From the NCBI GenBank assembly GCA_050950785.1, contig JBMNIG010000003.1, forward strand, positions 1 through 51,236: a stretch of DNA of 51,236 nucleotides. Reading direction: 5' to 3'. Below, piece by piece: positions 33,423 through 40,929 of this stretch (the first letter of the stretch is position 1; the number at the start of each line of letters is the position of its first letter). This DNA is from JAAYOS01 sp050950785 (lineage in GTDB: Bacteria; Bacillota; Clostridia; Oscillospirales; JAAYOS01). The notes below the pieces were generated by a model, which was given only the letters and a program-made list of their open reading frames with translations, was not told the DNA's origin and made no database searches. The position numbers and the translations under genes were made by a program.

Positions 33423-33492
33423 CTTGACTATACGTACCGTAGTCAATTTTTAAGAAACTTTGATTATTTATTCGCAGATAACATCTATGAAA

Positions 33493-34068
33493 TCAAATCC
33501 ACTCAGTTACTTCATCTATACTTTTTCTCGGTCTCATAGGCGGGGTTTCACCCGTGTACCCCAATGCCAGTGCTGCAACCATCTGATGATCTTTCTTTAG
33601 CCATTTGCACAAACCCTCATATGCAAAAAATACATCACAAATCCACAATGATCCGAGCCCGAGACTGGTTGCGGCCAAAATCATATTTTGTATTGCTGCT
33701 CCTACAGATTGGATATCAACTAGTTCTATAGATTGCTGTAAAACTGTTTTCTCTTGCCAGGGATGTGTACCATGTGGGTTAAATATAAATATAATCACGG
33801 GGGCTTGCTCCATAATAGATGCTGTGTATTCAGCACTGCCTACGTTTCCATACTGCGCTTTGAAGTCTCGAATGCCTTCTCTCATAATCTGCACCATTTC
33901 GATCCGCTTATCCCCAGTTACGACAATGAACTCCCATGGCTGTTTGTTTTTACCCGATGGTGCTTTGATACCGGCGTCAATAATGGTGCGGATAATATCG
34001 TTGCTTACCGGATCGCTTCTAAAACTGCGTATACTCCTTCTGTCATTGATTGCCTGCAATACATCCAT
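33493..34068 (-). CDS. Nitroreductase-family FMN oxidoreductase
   Basis: 191 residues, start 34068 after GGGGAG. MDVLQAINDRRSIRSFRSDPV and APSGKNKQPWEFIVV bind FMN phosphate and ring; SVGAAIQNMILAATSLGLGSLWI forms the dimer face, and LALGYTGETPPMRPRKSIDE is the normal ending. Such enzymes reduce nitroaromatics, quinones or flavins with NAD(P)H. It follows the LysR gene by 63 bases on the same strand, so it may be transcribed with it. Its true substrate is not predictable. Confidence 0.9.
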   Translation of the reverse strand: MDVLQAINDRRSIRSFRSDPVSNDIIRTIIDAGIKAPSGKNKQPWEFIVVTGDKRIEMVQIMREGIRDFKAQYGNVGSAEYTASIMEQAPVIIFIFNPHGTHPWQEKTVLQQSIELVDIQSVGAAIQNMILAATSLGLGSLWICDVFFAYEGLCKWLKKDHQMVAALALGYTGETPPMRPRKSIDEVTEWI

Positions 34069-34131
34069 AATTAATAACTCCCCTTTCCTTTTTGTTATGC
34101 TATCACTAACTATTACCTTTCAAAAATTGCC

Positions 34132-35052
34132 TCATTTCAATAACTTCCCCGTACCAACTCCTTGTAGGAAGTCAACATATTTATAATCTTTTACTATCTC
34201 AACTATATTCTTCATTTCATCAGTAGCAACCTTATTCTTATGGTAAACAACACTAAAATACCTATCCCAGTCATTATCTGTATTCCGGATGACATGGATC
34301 TTCCCGTTTTTAACCTCATCTTCTACCAGCCGTATAGAGATGACCGCTAAGAATCGATTCTCTACAACGGCTTTTTTGATGGAATCAGAGCTGTTTCCCT
34401 CGAAGGCTATTCTTATTGGCATTCCTTTCTCCAACATATATCTTTCAAACAACTCTCTTGTACCACTGCCTTGCTCTCGCATTGCAAAGCTTTCTTTTTT
34501 GAGATCTTCCAGTTTTACAGCTTTCTTCTTTGCAAAAGGGTGCTCCGTACTGCAGATAAGTACCAAGAAATCATTTACTTCAGGGATAGAAATCAAGTCC
34601 GGACTTTTTATCTTTCCCTCTACTATAGCAATGTCAAGTTCCGATTTCAACAACTTTTCTTCTATATTCTGAGTGTTATTTACATACGAATATATTTCGG
34701 TTTGCTGATCGATATTCCTTAAAGCATTTATAACATCTCCAAGAATGCTATTACCGACGGTGTTCGTAGCTCCAATCCTGATTTTCTTCACAAAACTATC
34801 CTGAAGCATCATTTCTTCCAAATCATCAAACTGCTTTACCACATTTCTAGCATAGGAAAGGAGCCTTTCTCCCTTTGGGGTTATATATAGTTTCTTGGAA
34901 AGCCGTTCAAACAAGAGCCCCCCATAATGTTCTTCAAGCTCCTTTATTGCTTGACTAACAGTCGGTTGCGAAATAAAAAGCTTTTCCGCAGCAGCACTCA
35001 TTTTTCCGCTGTCGACTACTTCTATAAATATCCTTAAATGCCTGATCGTCAT
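34132..35052 (-). CDS. LysR-family regulator, divergent from the sulfur-reductase operon
   Basis: 306 residues. Residues 1-60 hold the winged HTH (MTIRHLRIFIEVVDSGKMSAAAEKLFISQPTVSQAIKELE), followed by the linker helix and a two-lobed effector domain from KKIRIGATNTVGNSILGDVI to about 300. The sequence style is that of the CysL/CbbR-like group, which respond to sulfur, nitrogen or redox metabolites. It is transcribed away from the persulfide reductase/sulfite reductase pair, the classic LysR layout, and the intergenic 143 bases carry the dyad ATAGGTTTTACCTAT. A near-identical dyad lies before the ABC operon at 40773, a likely second target. Confidence 0.9.
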   Translation of the reverse strand: MTIRHLRIFIEVVDSGKMSAAAEKLFISQPTVSQAIKELEEHYGGLLFERLSKKLYITPKGERLLSYARNVVKQFDDLEEMMLQDSFVKKIRIGATNTVGNSILGDVINALRNIDQQTEIYSYVNNTQNIEEKLLKSELDIAIVEGKIKSPDLISIPEVNDFLVLICSTEHPFAKKKAVKLEDLKKESFAMREQGSGTRELFERYMLEKGMPIRIAFEGNSSDSIKKAVVENRFLAVISIRLVEDEVKNGKIHVIRNTDNDWDRYFSVVYHKNKVATDEMKNIVEIVKDYKYVDFLQGVGTGKLLK

Positions 35053-35088
35053 ATTATCGCCTTCTTATGATCTATATTACGGCAATTG

Positions 35089-35120
35089 ATAGGTTTTACC
35101 TATAACTATAATTAGATAAT
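35089..35120 (+). promoter_or_regulatory. Putative LysR box and -10 of the reductase operon
   Basis: ATAGGTTTTACCTAT (35089-35103) is a perfect ATAGG-N5-CCTAT dyad. Eleven bases later comes GATAAT (35115-35120), a plausible -10 for the operon starting at 35196. No good -35 is seen, as expected for an activator-dependent promoter. Same dyad, same spacing upstream of the ABC operon (40841-40872). Confidence 0.65.
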
Positions 35121-35195
35121 ATCATTTTATTATCAACCTTACAAGTGATATACTTAAATTGCGATCCTGTAAATCAAGACAGAGTGGTGTAAAAT

Positions 35196-36821
35196 ATGAA
35201 AGTTCTTATTATTGGCGGTGTGGCAGCCGGTACAAAGGTTGCTGCAAAGTTAAAACGTGAAAACTATAGCTGTGACGTTACTATTTTAACTAAAAGCAAA
35301 GAAATCTCCTATGCAGGATGTGGACTGCCCTACTATGTTGGAAATGTGATTCCGGACCGCAGTCAATTGACTGTTAACACTCCTGAGAGTTTCTCTGCAT
35401 TGACCGGTGTCTCGGTACTGACTGAAGTAGAAGTGACAAAAGTCGATCCTGCAGAAAAGACCGTAGATGCGGTAAACTTGAAAACGCAGGAACCACTTAA
35501 GTATGAATATGACAAATTGGTTGTAGCATCAGGTGCCGAAGCCATCAAGCCGGAAATCGATGGAGTGAATTTGAAAAATGTATTCGTTATGAGGACCCCG
35601 GATGATGCTGACGCCTTACGCAATGCCGTTGAAACCGGAGAAGTAAAACGTGCTGTTATAGTCGGGGGAGGATATATCGGTCTTGAAATCGCCGAAAACT
35701 TAGCTTCTCAAGGGGTAAAGATCGTTGTTATCGATATGGCAAAACATATACTTCCCGGTTTTGATGAGGAGTTTTCTGAGTATATCGAAAACCATTTATC
35801 GGATCAGGGTATCGTAACCTTTACAGAAACAAAGCTTGAAGCTATTCTTGGTGAAGAAAAAGTTGAAAAGATCAAAACAAGCAAACGTGCTATGAAAGCA
35901 GATGCTGTTATTCTTTCTGTGGGGATAATGGCCAATACAGGTTTTCTCGATGATTCAGGTATTGAATTAATGCCGAACAAAACCATTAAAGTTAATGAAT
36001 TCTTGCAAACAAATGTTGAAGATATATACGCGGTTGGAGACTGTGCTACTGTAACTAACAGACTAACAAATAACCCCGCCTGGTCTCCCATGGGTTCTAC
36101 TGCTAATATAGCTGGTCGTGTCGTCGCCAAAAATATTACGGGTGCTAATATTGCCTATCCGGGAGTGCTGGGAACTTCAGTTGCAAAGCTTCCCGAGATG
36201 AATTTAGGAAGAACCGGATTAACAGAAACGGATGCATTACGAGCAGGCTTTAATGCTATAAGTGCCGTAGCTGTTGTAGACGACAAGGCCCACTACTACC
36301 CCGGTGCTTCACCCTTTATAGTTAAGATGGTAGCAGACAGGGATACTATGAAACTATTAGGTTTACAAGTATTGGGCAAAGGTGCTGTAGACAAAATGGT
36401 TGATATAGCTGTAACGGCCATTACTATGGGAGCAACTCTTGAAGATATCGAAAACATGGATTTGGCTTATGCGCCACCATTCTCGACAGCAATACATCCT
36501 TTCTCACATACTGTGAATATTTTATTAAATAAAATCAACGGTGCTTTTGAAACTATAACACCTGCTTCCTATGCTGCAGGAGATGCTAAAGGATTCAAAA
36601 TAATCGATGCTTCCATTAATCCAACCATAGATGGAGCTCATTACATAGATCTAACAAAGGTAAACGGTAAACTGTCCGAGTTTGAAGAAGTTGAAAAACT
36701 TCTTTTGGTGTGTGCAAAGGGTAAAAGAGCTTATATGCTTCAAAACCGCTTAAAGCATTTTGGTTACACCAATACGCGAGTGCTTGAAGGTGGCACTACC
36801 TTTAATGAGGTATCAATATAA
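35196..36821 (+). CDS. CoA-disulfide/persulfide reductase with C-terminal rhodanese-like domain
   Basis: 541 residues. An FAD-binding GGVAAG opens the protein (about 7-12); SYAGCGLPYYVG puts the redox Cys at 42, the CoADR/NADH-oxidase/Npsr signature. NAD binding is at VGGGYIGLEIAEN, and YAVGDCA closes the FAD site. The dimerisation domain (ending with YAPPFSTAIHPF) is followed by a rhodanese-like tail with LLLVCAKGKRAY, whose Cys can carry a persulfide. Homologues with this fusion (CoADR-Rhd, Npsr) reduce CoA persulfides, polysulfide or sulfur with NAD(P)H. The ribosome site is weak. It stands 29 bases before the sulfite-reductase-like gene and downstream of the LysR box. Confidence 0.9.
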   Translation: MKVLIIGGVAAGTKVAAKLKRENYSCDVTILTKSKEISYAGCGLPYYVGNVIPDRSQLTVNTPESFSALTGVSVLTEVEVTKVDPAEKTVDAVNLKTQEPLKYEYDKLVVASGAEAIKPEIDGVNLKNVFVMRTPDDADALRNAVETGEVKRAVIVGGGYIGLEIAENLASQGVKIVVIDMAKHILPGFDEEFSEYIENHLSDQGIVTFTETKLEAILGEEKVEKIKTSKRAMKADAVILSVGIMANTGFLDDSGIELMPNKTIKVNEFLQTNVEDIYAVGDCATVTNRLTNNPAWSPMGSTANIAGRVVAKNITGANIAYPGVLGTSVAKLPEMNLGRTGLTETDALRAGFNAISAVAVVDDKAHYYPGASPFIVKMVADRDTMKLLGLQVLGKGAVDKMVDIAVTAITMGATLEDIENMDLAYAPPFSTAIHPFSHTVNILLNKINGAFETITPASYAAGDAKGFKIIDASINPTIDGAHYIDLTKVNGKLSEFEEVEKLLLVCAKGKRAYMLQNRLKHFGYTNTRVLEGGTTFNEVSI

Positions 36822-36850
36822 AATTGCAAATTTATTGGAGGTTGTAAATA

Positions 36851-37804
36851 GTGGCAAATCTGACTGCTAGTGCAGCAGACGAAAAAAGAGTCAAGGCTTT
36901 AGGATTTCTGCGCAATAGAGGAACTGATAATTTCTCAGGAAGGATAATCACGGTAAATGGTAAAATAACAGCGGCTCAAAACAAGTGTATATCAGAAGCG
37001 GCTGATCTTTTTGGGAATGGTATTGTAACATTTACTACTAGGTTGACTGTAGAAGTTCAAGGAATCCCTTATGACAAAATCGAAGACTTTAGATCCTATA
37101 TTGCTAAAGAAGGTCTTGTAACTGGCGGCACAGGTTCTAAAGTGCGACCTGTTGTATCCTGTAAAGGTACCACCTGTCAATATGGATCGATCGATACTTT
37201 TGCAATGTCTGAAGAAATCCACGAAAGATTTTATAACGGATATTCCGATGTGAGGCTCCCGCACAAATTCAAAATTGCCGTGGGAGGCTGCCCAAATAAC
37301 TGCGTAAAACCGGACTTGAATGACTTAGGTGTAGTAGGGCAAATGATACCTAATTTCGATGAGGATTTCTGCAATGGATGCAAAAAGTGTCCGGTAGAAG
37401 AAACTTGCCCGATCAATGCAGCGAAAGTTGTCGATGGTGTACTTGATATTAATGAAGACGAATGTAATAACTGTGGTCGTTGCGTTGGTAAGTGCCATTT
37501 TGACTCGATAGAAGATGGAAAGGTCGGATACAGGATATATATCGGAGGAATGTGGGGAAAACGTCCGGCTAGAGGGATACCTCTCAGTAAAATCTTCACA
37601 GACAAAGATGAGGCTATGGATGTTATCGAAAAGGCCATACTCTTGTATAGGGAACAAGGCAAGACCGGCGAACGTTTCGCACGAACGATTGAAAGGCTTG
37701 GCTTTGAAAATGTAGAATCTCAATTACTATCAAATGATCTCTTTGACAGAAAGCAGGAGATCCTGGAAGCAAAGCTTCATGTTACAGGCGGAGCAACCTG
37801 CTAA
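36851..37804 (+). CDS. Sulfite/nitrite-reductase-like siroheme protein with two ferredoxin clusters
   Basis: 317 residues with a GTG start at 36851, GGAGG nine bases upstream. The N-terminal ferredoxin-like half-domain (about 25-95) precedes the siroheme/4Fe-4S region: Cys104 and Cys109 in CKGTTC, then Cys147 and Cys151 in GGCPNNC. The first pair is spaced CX4C, one shorter than in CysI. A 2[4Fe-4S] ferredoxin domain is inserted (CNGCKKCPVEETC; CNNCGRCVGKC). The plan and size are those of AsrC-like/COG2221 proteins that reduce sulfite to sulfide. AsrA and AsrB are absent; the neighbouring flavoprotein or free ferredoxin may supply electrons (inference). Confidence 0.88.
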   Translation: MANLTASAADEKRVKALGFLRNRGTDNFSGRIITVNGKITAAQNKCISEAADLFGNGIVTFTTRLTVEVQGIPYDKIEDFRSYIAKEGLVTGGTGSKVRPVVSCKGTTCQYGSIDTFAMSEEIHERFYNGYSDVRLPHKFKIAVGGCPNNCVKPDLNDLGVVGQMIPNFDEDFCNGCKKCPVEETCPINAAKVVDGVLDINEDECNNCGRCVGKCHFDSIEDGKVGYRIYIGGMWGKRPARGIPLSKIFTDKDEAMDVIEKAILLYREQGKTGERFARTIERLGFENVESQLLSNDLFDRKQEILEAKLHVTGGATC

Positions 37805-37818
37805 ATAGGACATGGACT

Positions 37819-37995
37819 GACAGGGGGACAATTCTTCTGTCTTGCTTTACCTCTGCTAACGTCTCGCAGGACTTAATCGTGCTCACAAAAAATCGCTTTG
37901 CCAGTTTATCGGCAGAGCGATTTTGTCGTTGTGAGCACGGTAATGTTGCTTACGTTGTGTAACTATAAGAAATAAGACAGAACCGTCCCGCTGTC
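37819..37995. repeat. 177-bp MITE-like element acting as double terminator
   Basis: Its ends are inverted: GACAGGGGGACAATTCT at 37819 and, on the other strand, GACAGCGGGACGGTTCT reading in from 37995. The middle is a long hairpin: CGTGCTCACAA (37878-37888) / TTGTGAGCACG (37929-37939) with an inner AAAATCGCT..TGCC stem. It fills the space between two convergent operons, so it probably stops transcription from both. Similar GGGACGGTTCT-type ends are common in clostridial repeats (general recollection). Confidence 0.65.
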
Positions 37996-37996
37996 T

Positions 37997-38764
37997 TTAT
38001 TTCAAAAAGAAGACATATTGTTTTGTGTCTTCGCCCACAATAGACACCTGTGAAGAACAGATCTTGAAAATCCTATCAATTTCTCTACTCTCAAACACAA
38101 CTTGCGGTGTATCATAAATTACTATCTCTCCATCATCCATAAGACATACCCTATCGGAACAGGAAAGGGCACTGTTTAAATCATGGAGAACCATAACTAT
38201 GGTCTTACCCATTTGTTTTAGCTTTTTAATGACCTCCAATATTTCCAGTTGATGATTGATATCTAAATAGGTGGTGGGCTCATCCAAAAATACAATATCT
38301 GTGTTTTGGGCTAAAACCATGGCCAAAAAAACCTTTTGACGCTGACCACCGGAAAGTTCGTGAATGTTTTTGCTCTTGTATCCATCGATCGACATAGCCT
38401 CTATGGCCTTCTCGACGATTTCTTTGTCCTTTTTCTGTGGGGTGCGCGAAAAGCCTAAATAGGGGTATCTGCCGTGCATCACCAAATCGTACACCGTAAT
38501 ATTTGGCACAGATCTTATCTGAGGTAAGAAGGAGATCTTCTTTGCGAGTTCCTTATTTGGGATACTTGAGATCTCCTCGCCACTTATGGTCACTTTTCCG
38601 CTAAAGGGTTCAAGCAAATTTGACGCCGTTTTTAATAATGTAGTCTTTCCACAACCATTTTTCCCGATAATACTTGTAATACTGCCTTCTTCAAAAGTCA
38701 TATCTATACTTTTAATGACTTCAACTTTGTTGTACCCTGCGGTTATATTATTCAGCTTAATCAT
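37997..38764 (-). CDS. Iron-siderophore/cobalamin-type ABC transporter ATPase
   Basis: 255 residues. Walker A GKNGCGKTT, signature ELSGGQRQKV, Walker B DIVFLDEPTTYLDI and the H-loop LHDLNSAL are complete, in the FepC/BtuD/FhuC style (LPQIRSVPNITVYDLVMHGRYPYLG). It energises uptake of a metal chelate, haem or corrinoid bound by the upstream lipoprotein. It starts at 38764 within the last codons of the permease (AGGAGAGG upstream), so the genes are coupled. The stop codon abuts the MITE-like element. Confidence 0.92.
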   Translation of the reverse strand: MIKLNNITAGYNKVEVIKSIDMTFEEGSITSIIGKNGCGKTTLLKTASNLLEPFSGKVTISGEEISSIPNKELAKKISFLPQIRSVPNITVYDLVMHGRYPYLGFSRTPQKKDKEIVEKAIEAMSIDGYKSKNIHELSGGQRQKVFLAMVLAQNTDIVFLDEPTTYLDINHQLEILEVIKKLKQMGKTIVMVLHDLNSALSCSDRVCLMDDGEIVIYDTPQVVFESREIDRIFKICSSQVSIVGEDTKQYVFFLK

Positions 38765-39800
38765 AAAGCAGACCTCTCCTGCCCTTTATCAAAAGATAAA
38801 TAAAGAACGGACCTCCCAGAAATGACATTATTATTCCAACAGGGATCTCAAAAGGAGCAAAGAGTACCCGTGCCAGCAGATCACAAAGTAAAGTGAAAAT
38901 ACTTCCCAACAATGCCGATACCGGAATCAAAATTCTATTGTCATGCCCAACCATAATCCTTGATACATGAGGAACGATTAGTCCAACAAAGCCTAATAGG
39001 CCAGCAAAGCTTATAGCGCTTCCTGCAAGCATTGCTGCCAGAATTAAGAATATGAAGCGAAGCCTTACGACATTTAAGCCTAAGGATTTGGCACTTTCGT
39101 CTCCCAAAGCCAGTATGTTCATATCGTAGCTAAAAATCATAGCCACAACAAAGGCAAATACGATAAAGCCTCCGGCAAAGCTTAGCCTTCCCATTGTTAT
39201 ACCCGAGAAACCCCCTATTAAAAACGCTGTTCGTTCGATTGCCACATCGGGCTTAAGGGTCAGCACTGTATCTGTCATTGCCCCTATAAAGCTCGATACA
39301 GCAACTCCGGATAGAACTATAGCCATCCTGGAAGCCCCTGTCCTTTTAGCTATAGCATAGACTAAAAGCACAGCCAGAAGTGCTCCTACGAAGGCAGCAA
39401 CGGTCGTTAAATATATACTCGCAGGAATAAATGCTGCAATTAATACAGTAAATAATCCCGCTCCCGAATTTACGCCAATAATGCTTGGACTTGCAAGTGA
39501 ATTATTTAATACTGATTGGAGTATTGCTCCTGCTACCGACAAAGCACAACCTGCAAGAACTGCAGCCAACGTTCTCGGTATTCTTACAAAGCTAATGATC
39601 CTATAGATTGTCGAGGTATTATCACCTTGTCTCATTGCATTAATAATTTCCGATAATGATATTCTTGTAGCCCCAATGCTTATGCTCATAAAAACCCCAA
39701 TTAGGAGCGTAATGACAAGTAGAGCTATAACAGCAGCGTTATAGCTCTTGCTATTCTTATTCAAATTTATCAGGGTAGAGAATTTTCGCAACATACTCAT
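38757..39800 (-). CDS. FecCD-family ABC transporter permease
   Basis: 347 residues starting at 39800 (MSMLRKFSTL) with GGGGTG six bases upstream; the frame also extends to 39857 without such a site. About nine or ten transmembrane helices; characteristic blocks RIPRTLAAVLAGCALSVAGAILQ, NPLA-like NNSLASPSIIGVNSGAGLF, and the ATPase-contacting GLLGFVGLIVPHVSRIMVGHD..PVSALLG. One permease gene is enough, since FecCD proteins work as homodimers. It overlaps the substrate-binding gene by 44 bases. Confidence 0.92.
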   Translation of the reverse strand: MSMLRKFSTLINLNKNSKSYNAAVIALLVITLLIGVFMSISIGATRISLSEIINAMRQGDNTSTIYRIISFVRIPRTLAAVLAGCALSVAGAILQSVLNNSLASPSIIGVNSGAGLFTVLIAAFIPASIYLTTVAAFVGALLAVLLVYAIAKRTGASRMAIVLSGVAVSSFIGAMTDTVLTLKPDVAIERTAFLIGGFSGITMGRLSFAGGFIVFAFVVAMIFSYDMNILALGDESAKSLGLNVVRLRFIFLILAAMLAGSAISFAGLLGFVGLIVPHVSRIMVGHDNRILIPVSALLGSIFTLLCDLLARVLFAPFEIPVGIIMSFLGGPFFIYLLIKGRRGLLYD

Positions 39801-40773
39801 AGCTTTCACCCCATCTTGCGTTTGGCTTGTAGTGGAACAGCTCCTTTGGAAGTACAATAAACCTGTTGTTTTTTACAGCCGACAAATCACTCCACGCGGG
39901 GTTTTTCTCTACTCTGTCCTGTAAAGCCTGTAAAGCTTTTTCGCTGTCTCCCATAGTCACAACAAAAATATAATCCGGATCTTCTTGAATGATCACTTCC
40001 ATGCTTAGATCCTCCAAGAGTGACTTATGCTTTGATGCTATGTTAAGGGTACCAAGGTCGTTTAGGATTTTGCAGGCCATATTATCATCATTTTTTGCCT
40101 TTGCTCCGCTTGAGAATGCACGTATGAACAAAATGTTCGGACTATCCTTCTCATCGATTTTAGCTAGAACAGCATCAATTTGCTCTTTAACCGCTAAACC
40201 GTTTTGCTCATATGATTCTTTTTTGCCTGTAATATCTGTGCATATTTCAAGCATCTTCAAATAGTTCTCGAAATGCTCTACCTTAAAAAATGCAAAAGGT
40301 ATATTGGATTTTTCAAGGGTTTGCGAAATCTCCATATGGCTTTCAATATCTGCAGAAAGCAAAACAAAATCAGGAGAAAGAGCTATTATCTCTTCTAGAT
40401 TTGGATCTTTGATTGTACCGACTATTTTTATTTCGTCGTGCAAGTCCAATTTTCTCTCGCTTATAACATCGTTAGTCACACCCACAAGGTCCCCTCCTGC
40501 TAAAATCCAAGTTTCAGCATAGGAACCAACAAGAGAAACAACTCTTTGAGGCATGTTTATTAAGTTAACAGTATTACCTAATGAATCTGTAAAGCTATAA
40601 TAATAATTGGTATCAACATCGCTATCTTTTCCCTCTGTCTCAGCTTTGCATCCTGTAAACACCAGTGTAAACAAACTGATTATAAACAGTATAGAAAATA
40701 TTCTTGTTAATGTTTTTATGTTTCTACTTTTATAATTTTCGTTAAGTTTCCTATTTCTAAATACAATATCCAT
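39757..40773 (-). CDS. Metal-chelate/corrinoid-type substrate-binding lipoprotein (cluster A-II)
   Basis: 338 residues. A long basic N-terminus is followed by a hydrophobic core and an FTGC lipobox near residue 42. The mature part is a BtuF/FecB-type Periplasmic_binding_2 domain: FTDSLGNTVNLINMPQRVVSLVGSYAETWILAGG, then LEEIIALSPDFVLLSA and DPDYIFVVTMGD..ALQDRVEKNPAWSDLSAVKNNRF. This class binds Fe-siderophores, haem or cobalamin; the ligand is not deducible. First gene of the operon; its leader carries the LysR-type box shared with the sulfite reductase promoter and an 18-bp palindrome. Confidence 0.9.
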   Translation of the reverse strand: MDIVFRNRKLNENYKSRNIKTLTRIFSILFIISLFTLVFTGCKAETEGKDSDVDTNYYYSFTDSLGNTVNLINMPQRVVSLVGSYAETWILAGGDLVGVTNDVISERKLDLHDEIKIVGTIKDPNLEEIIALSPDFVLLSADIESHMEISQTLEKSNIPFAFFKVEHFENYLKMLEICTDITGKKESYEQNGLAVKEQIDAVLAKIDEKDSPNILFIRAFSSGAKAKNDDNMACKILNDLGTLNIASKHKSLLEDLSMEVIIQEDPDYIFVVTMGDSEKALQALQDRVEKNPAWSDLSAVKNNRFIVLPKELFHYKPNARWGESYEYVAKILYPDKFE

Positions 40774-40809
40774 TTTATCATCCTTGTGAATACATTTGCT
40801 TCTTATATC

Positions 40810-40827
40810 ATATAACTTAAGTTATAT
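40810..40827 (-). promoter_or_regulatory. Perfect 18-bp palindrome in the ABC operon leader
   Basis: ATATAACTT-AAGTTATAT is fully symmetrical and lies 36 bases before the ATG, downstream of the likely -10. That is where a repressor (for instance a metal sensor) would sit. I do not recognise the site as Fur or DtxR. Confidence 0.5.
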
Positions 40828-40840
40828 ATTGTAAAATATA

Positions 40841-40872
40841 ATTATATGATAATTATGATAGGTATTGCCTAT
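40841..40872 (-). promoter_or_regulatory. Putative LysR box and -10 of the ABC transporter operon
   Basis: Reading on the minus strand: ATAGGCAATACCTAT (40872-40858), 11 bases, TATAAT (40846-40841). The dyad shares 12 of 15 bases with the one at 35089-35103, and the distance to the -10 is identical. Confidence 0.65.
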
Positions 40873-40885
40873 GCAACTACTCATT

Positions 40886-40915
40886 AAAACACCTTGCATT
40901 GCTGCAAGGTGTTTT
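40886..40915 (-). terminator. Terminator of the aminopeptidase gene
   Basis: AAAACACCTTGC (40886-40897) and GCAAGGTGTTTT (40904-40915) pair perfectly with a six-base loop; on the minus strand the T-run follows 15 bases after the stop codon. It isolates the gene from the ABC operon downstream. Confidence 0.85.
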
Positions 40916-40929
40916 CATAAATATAAATA

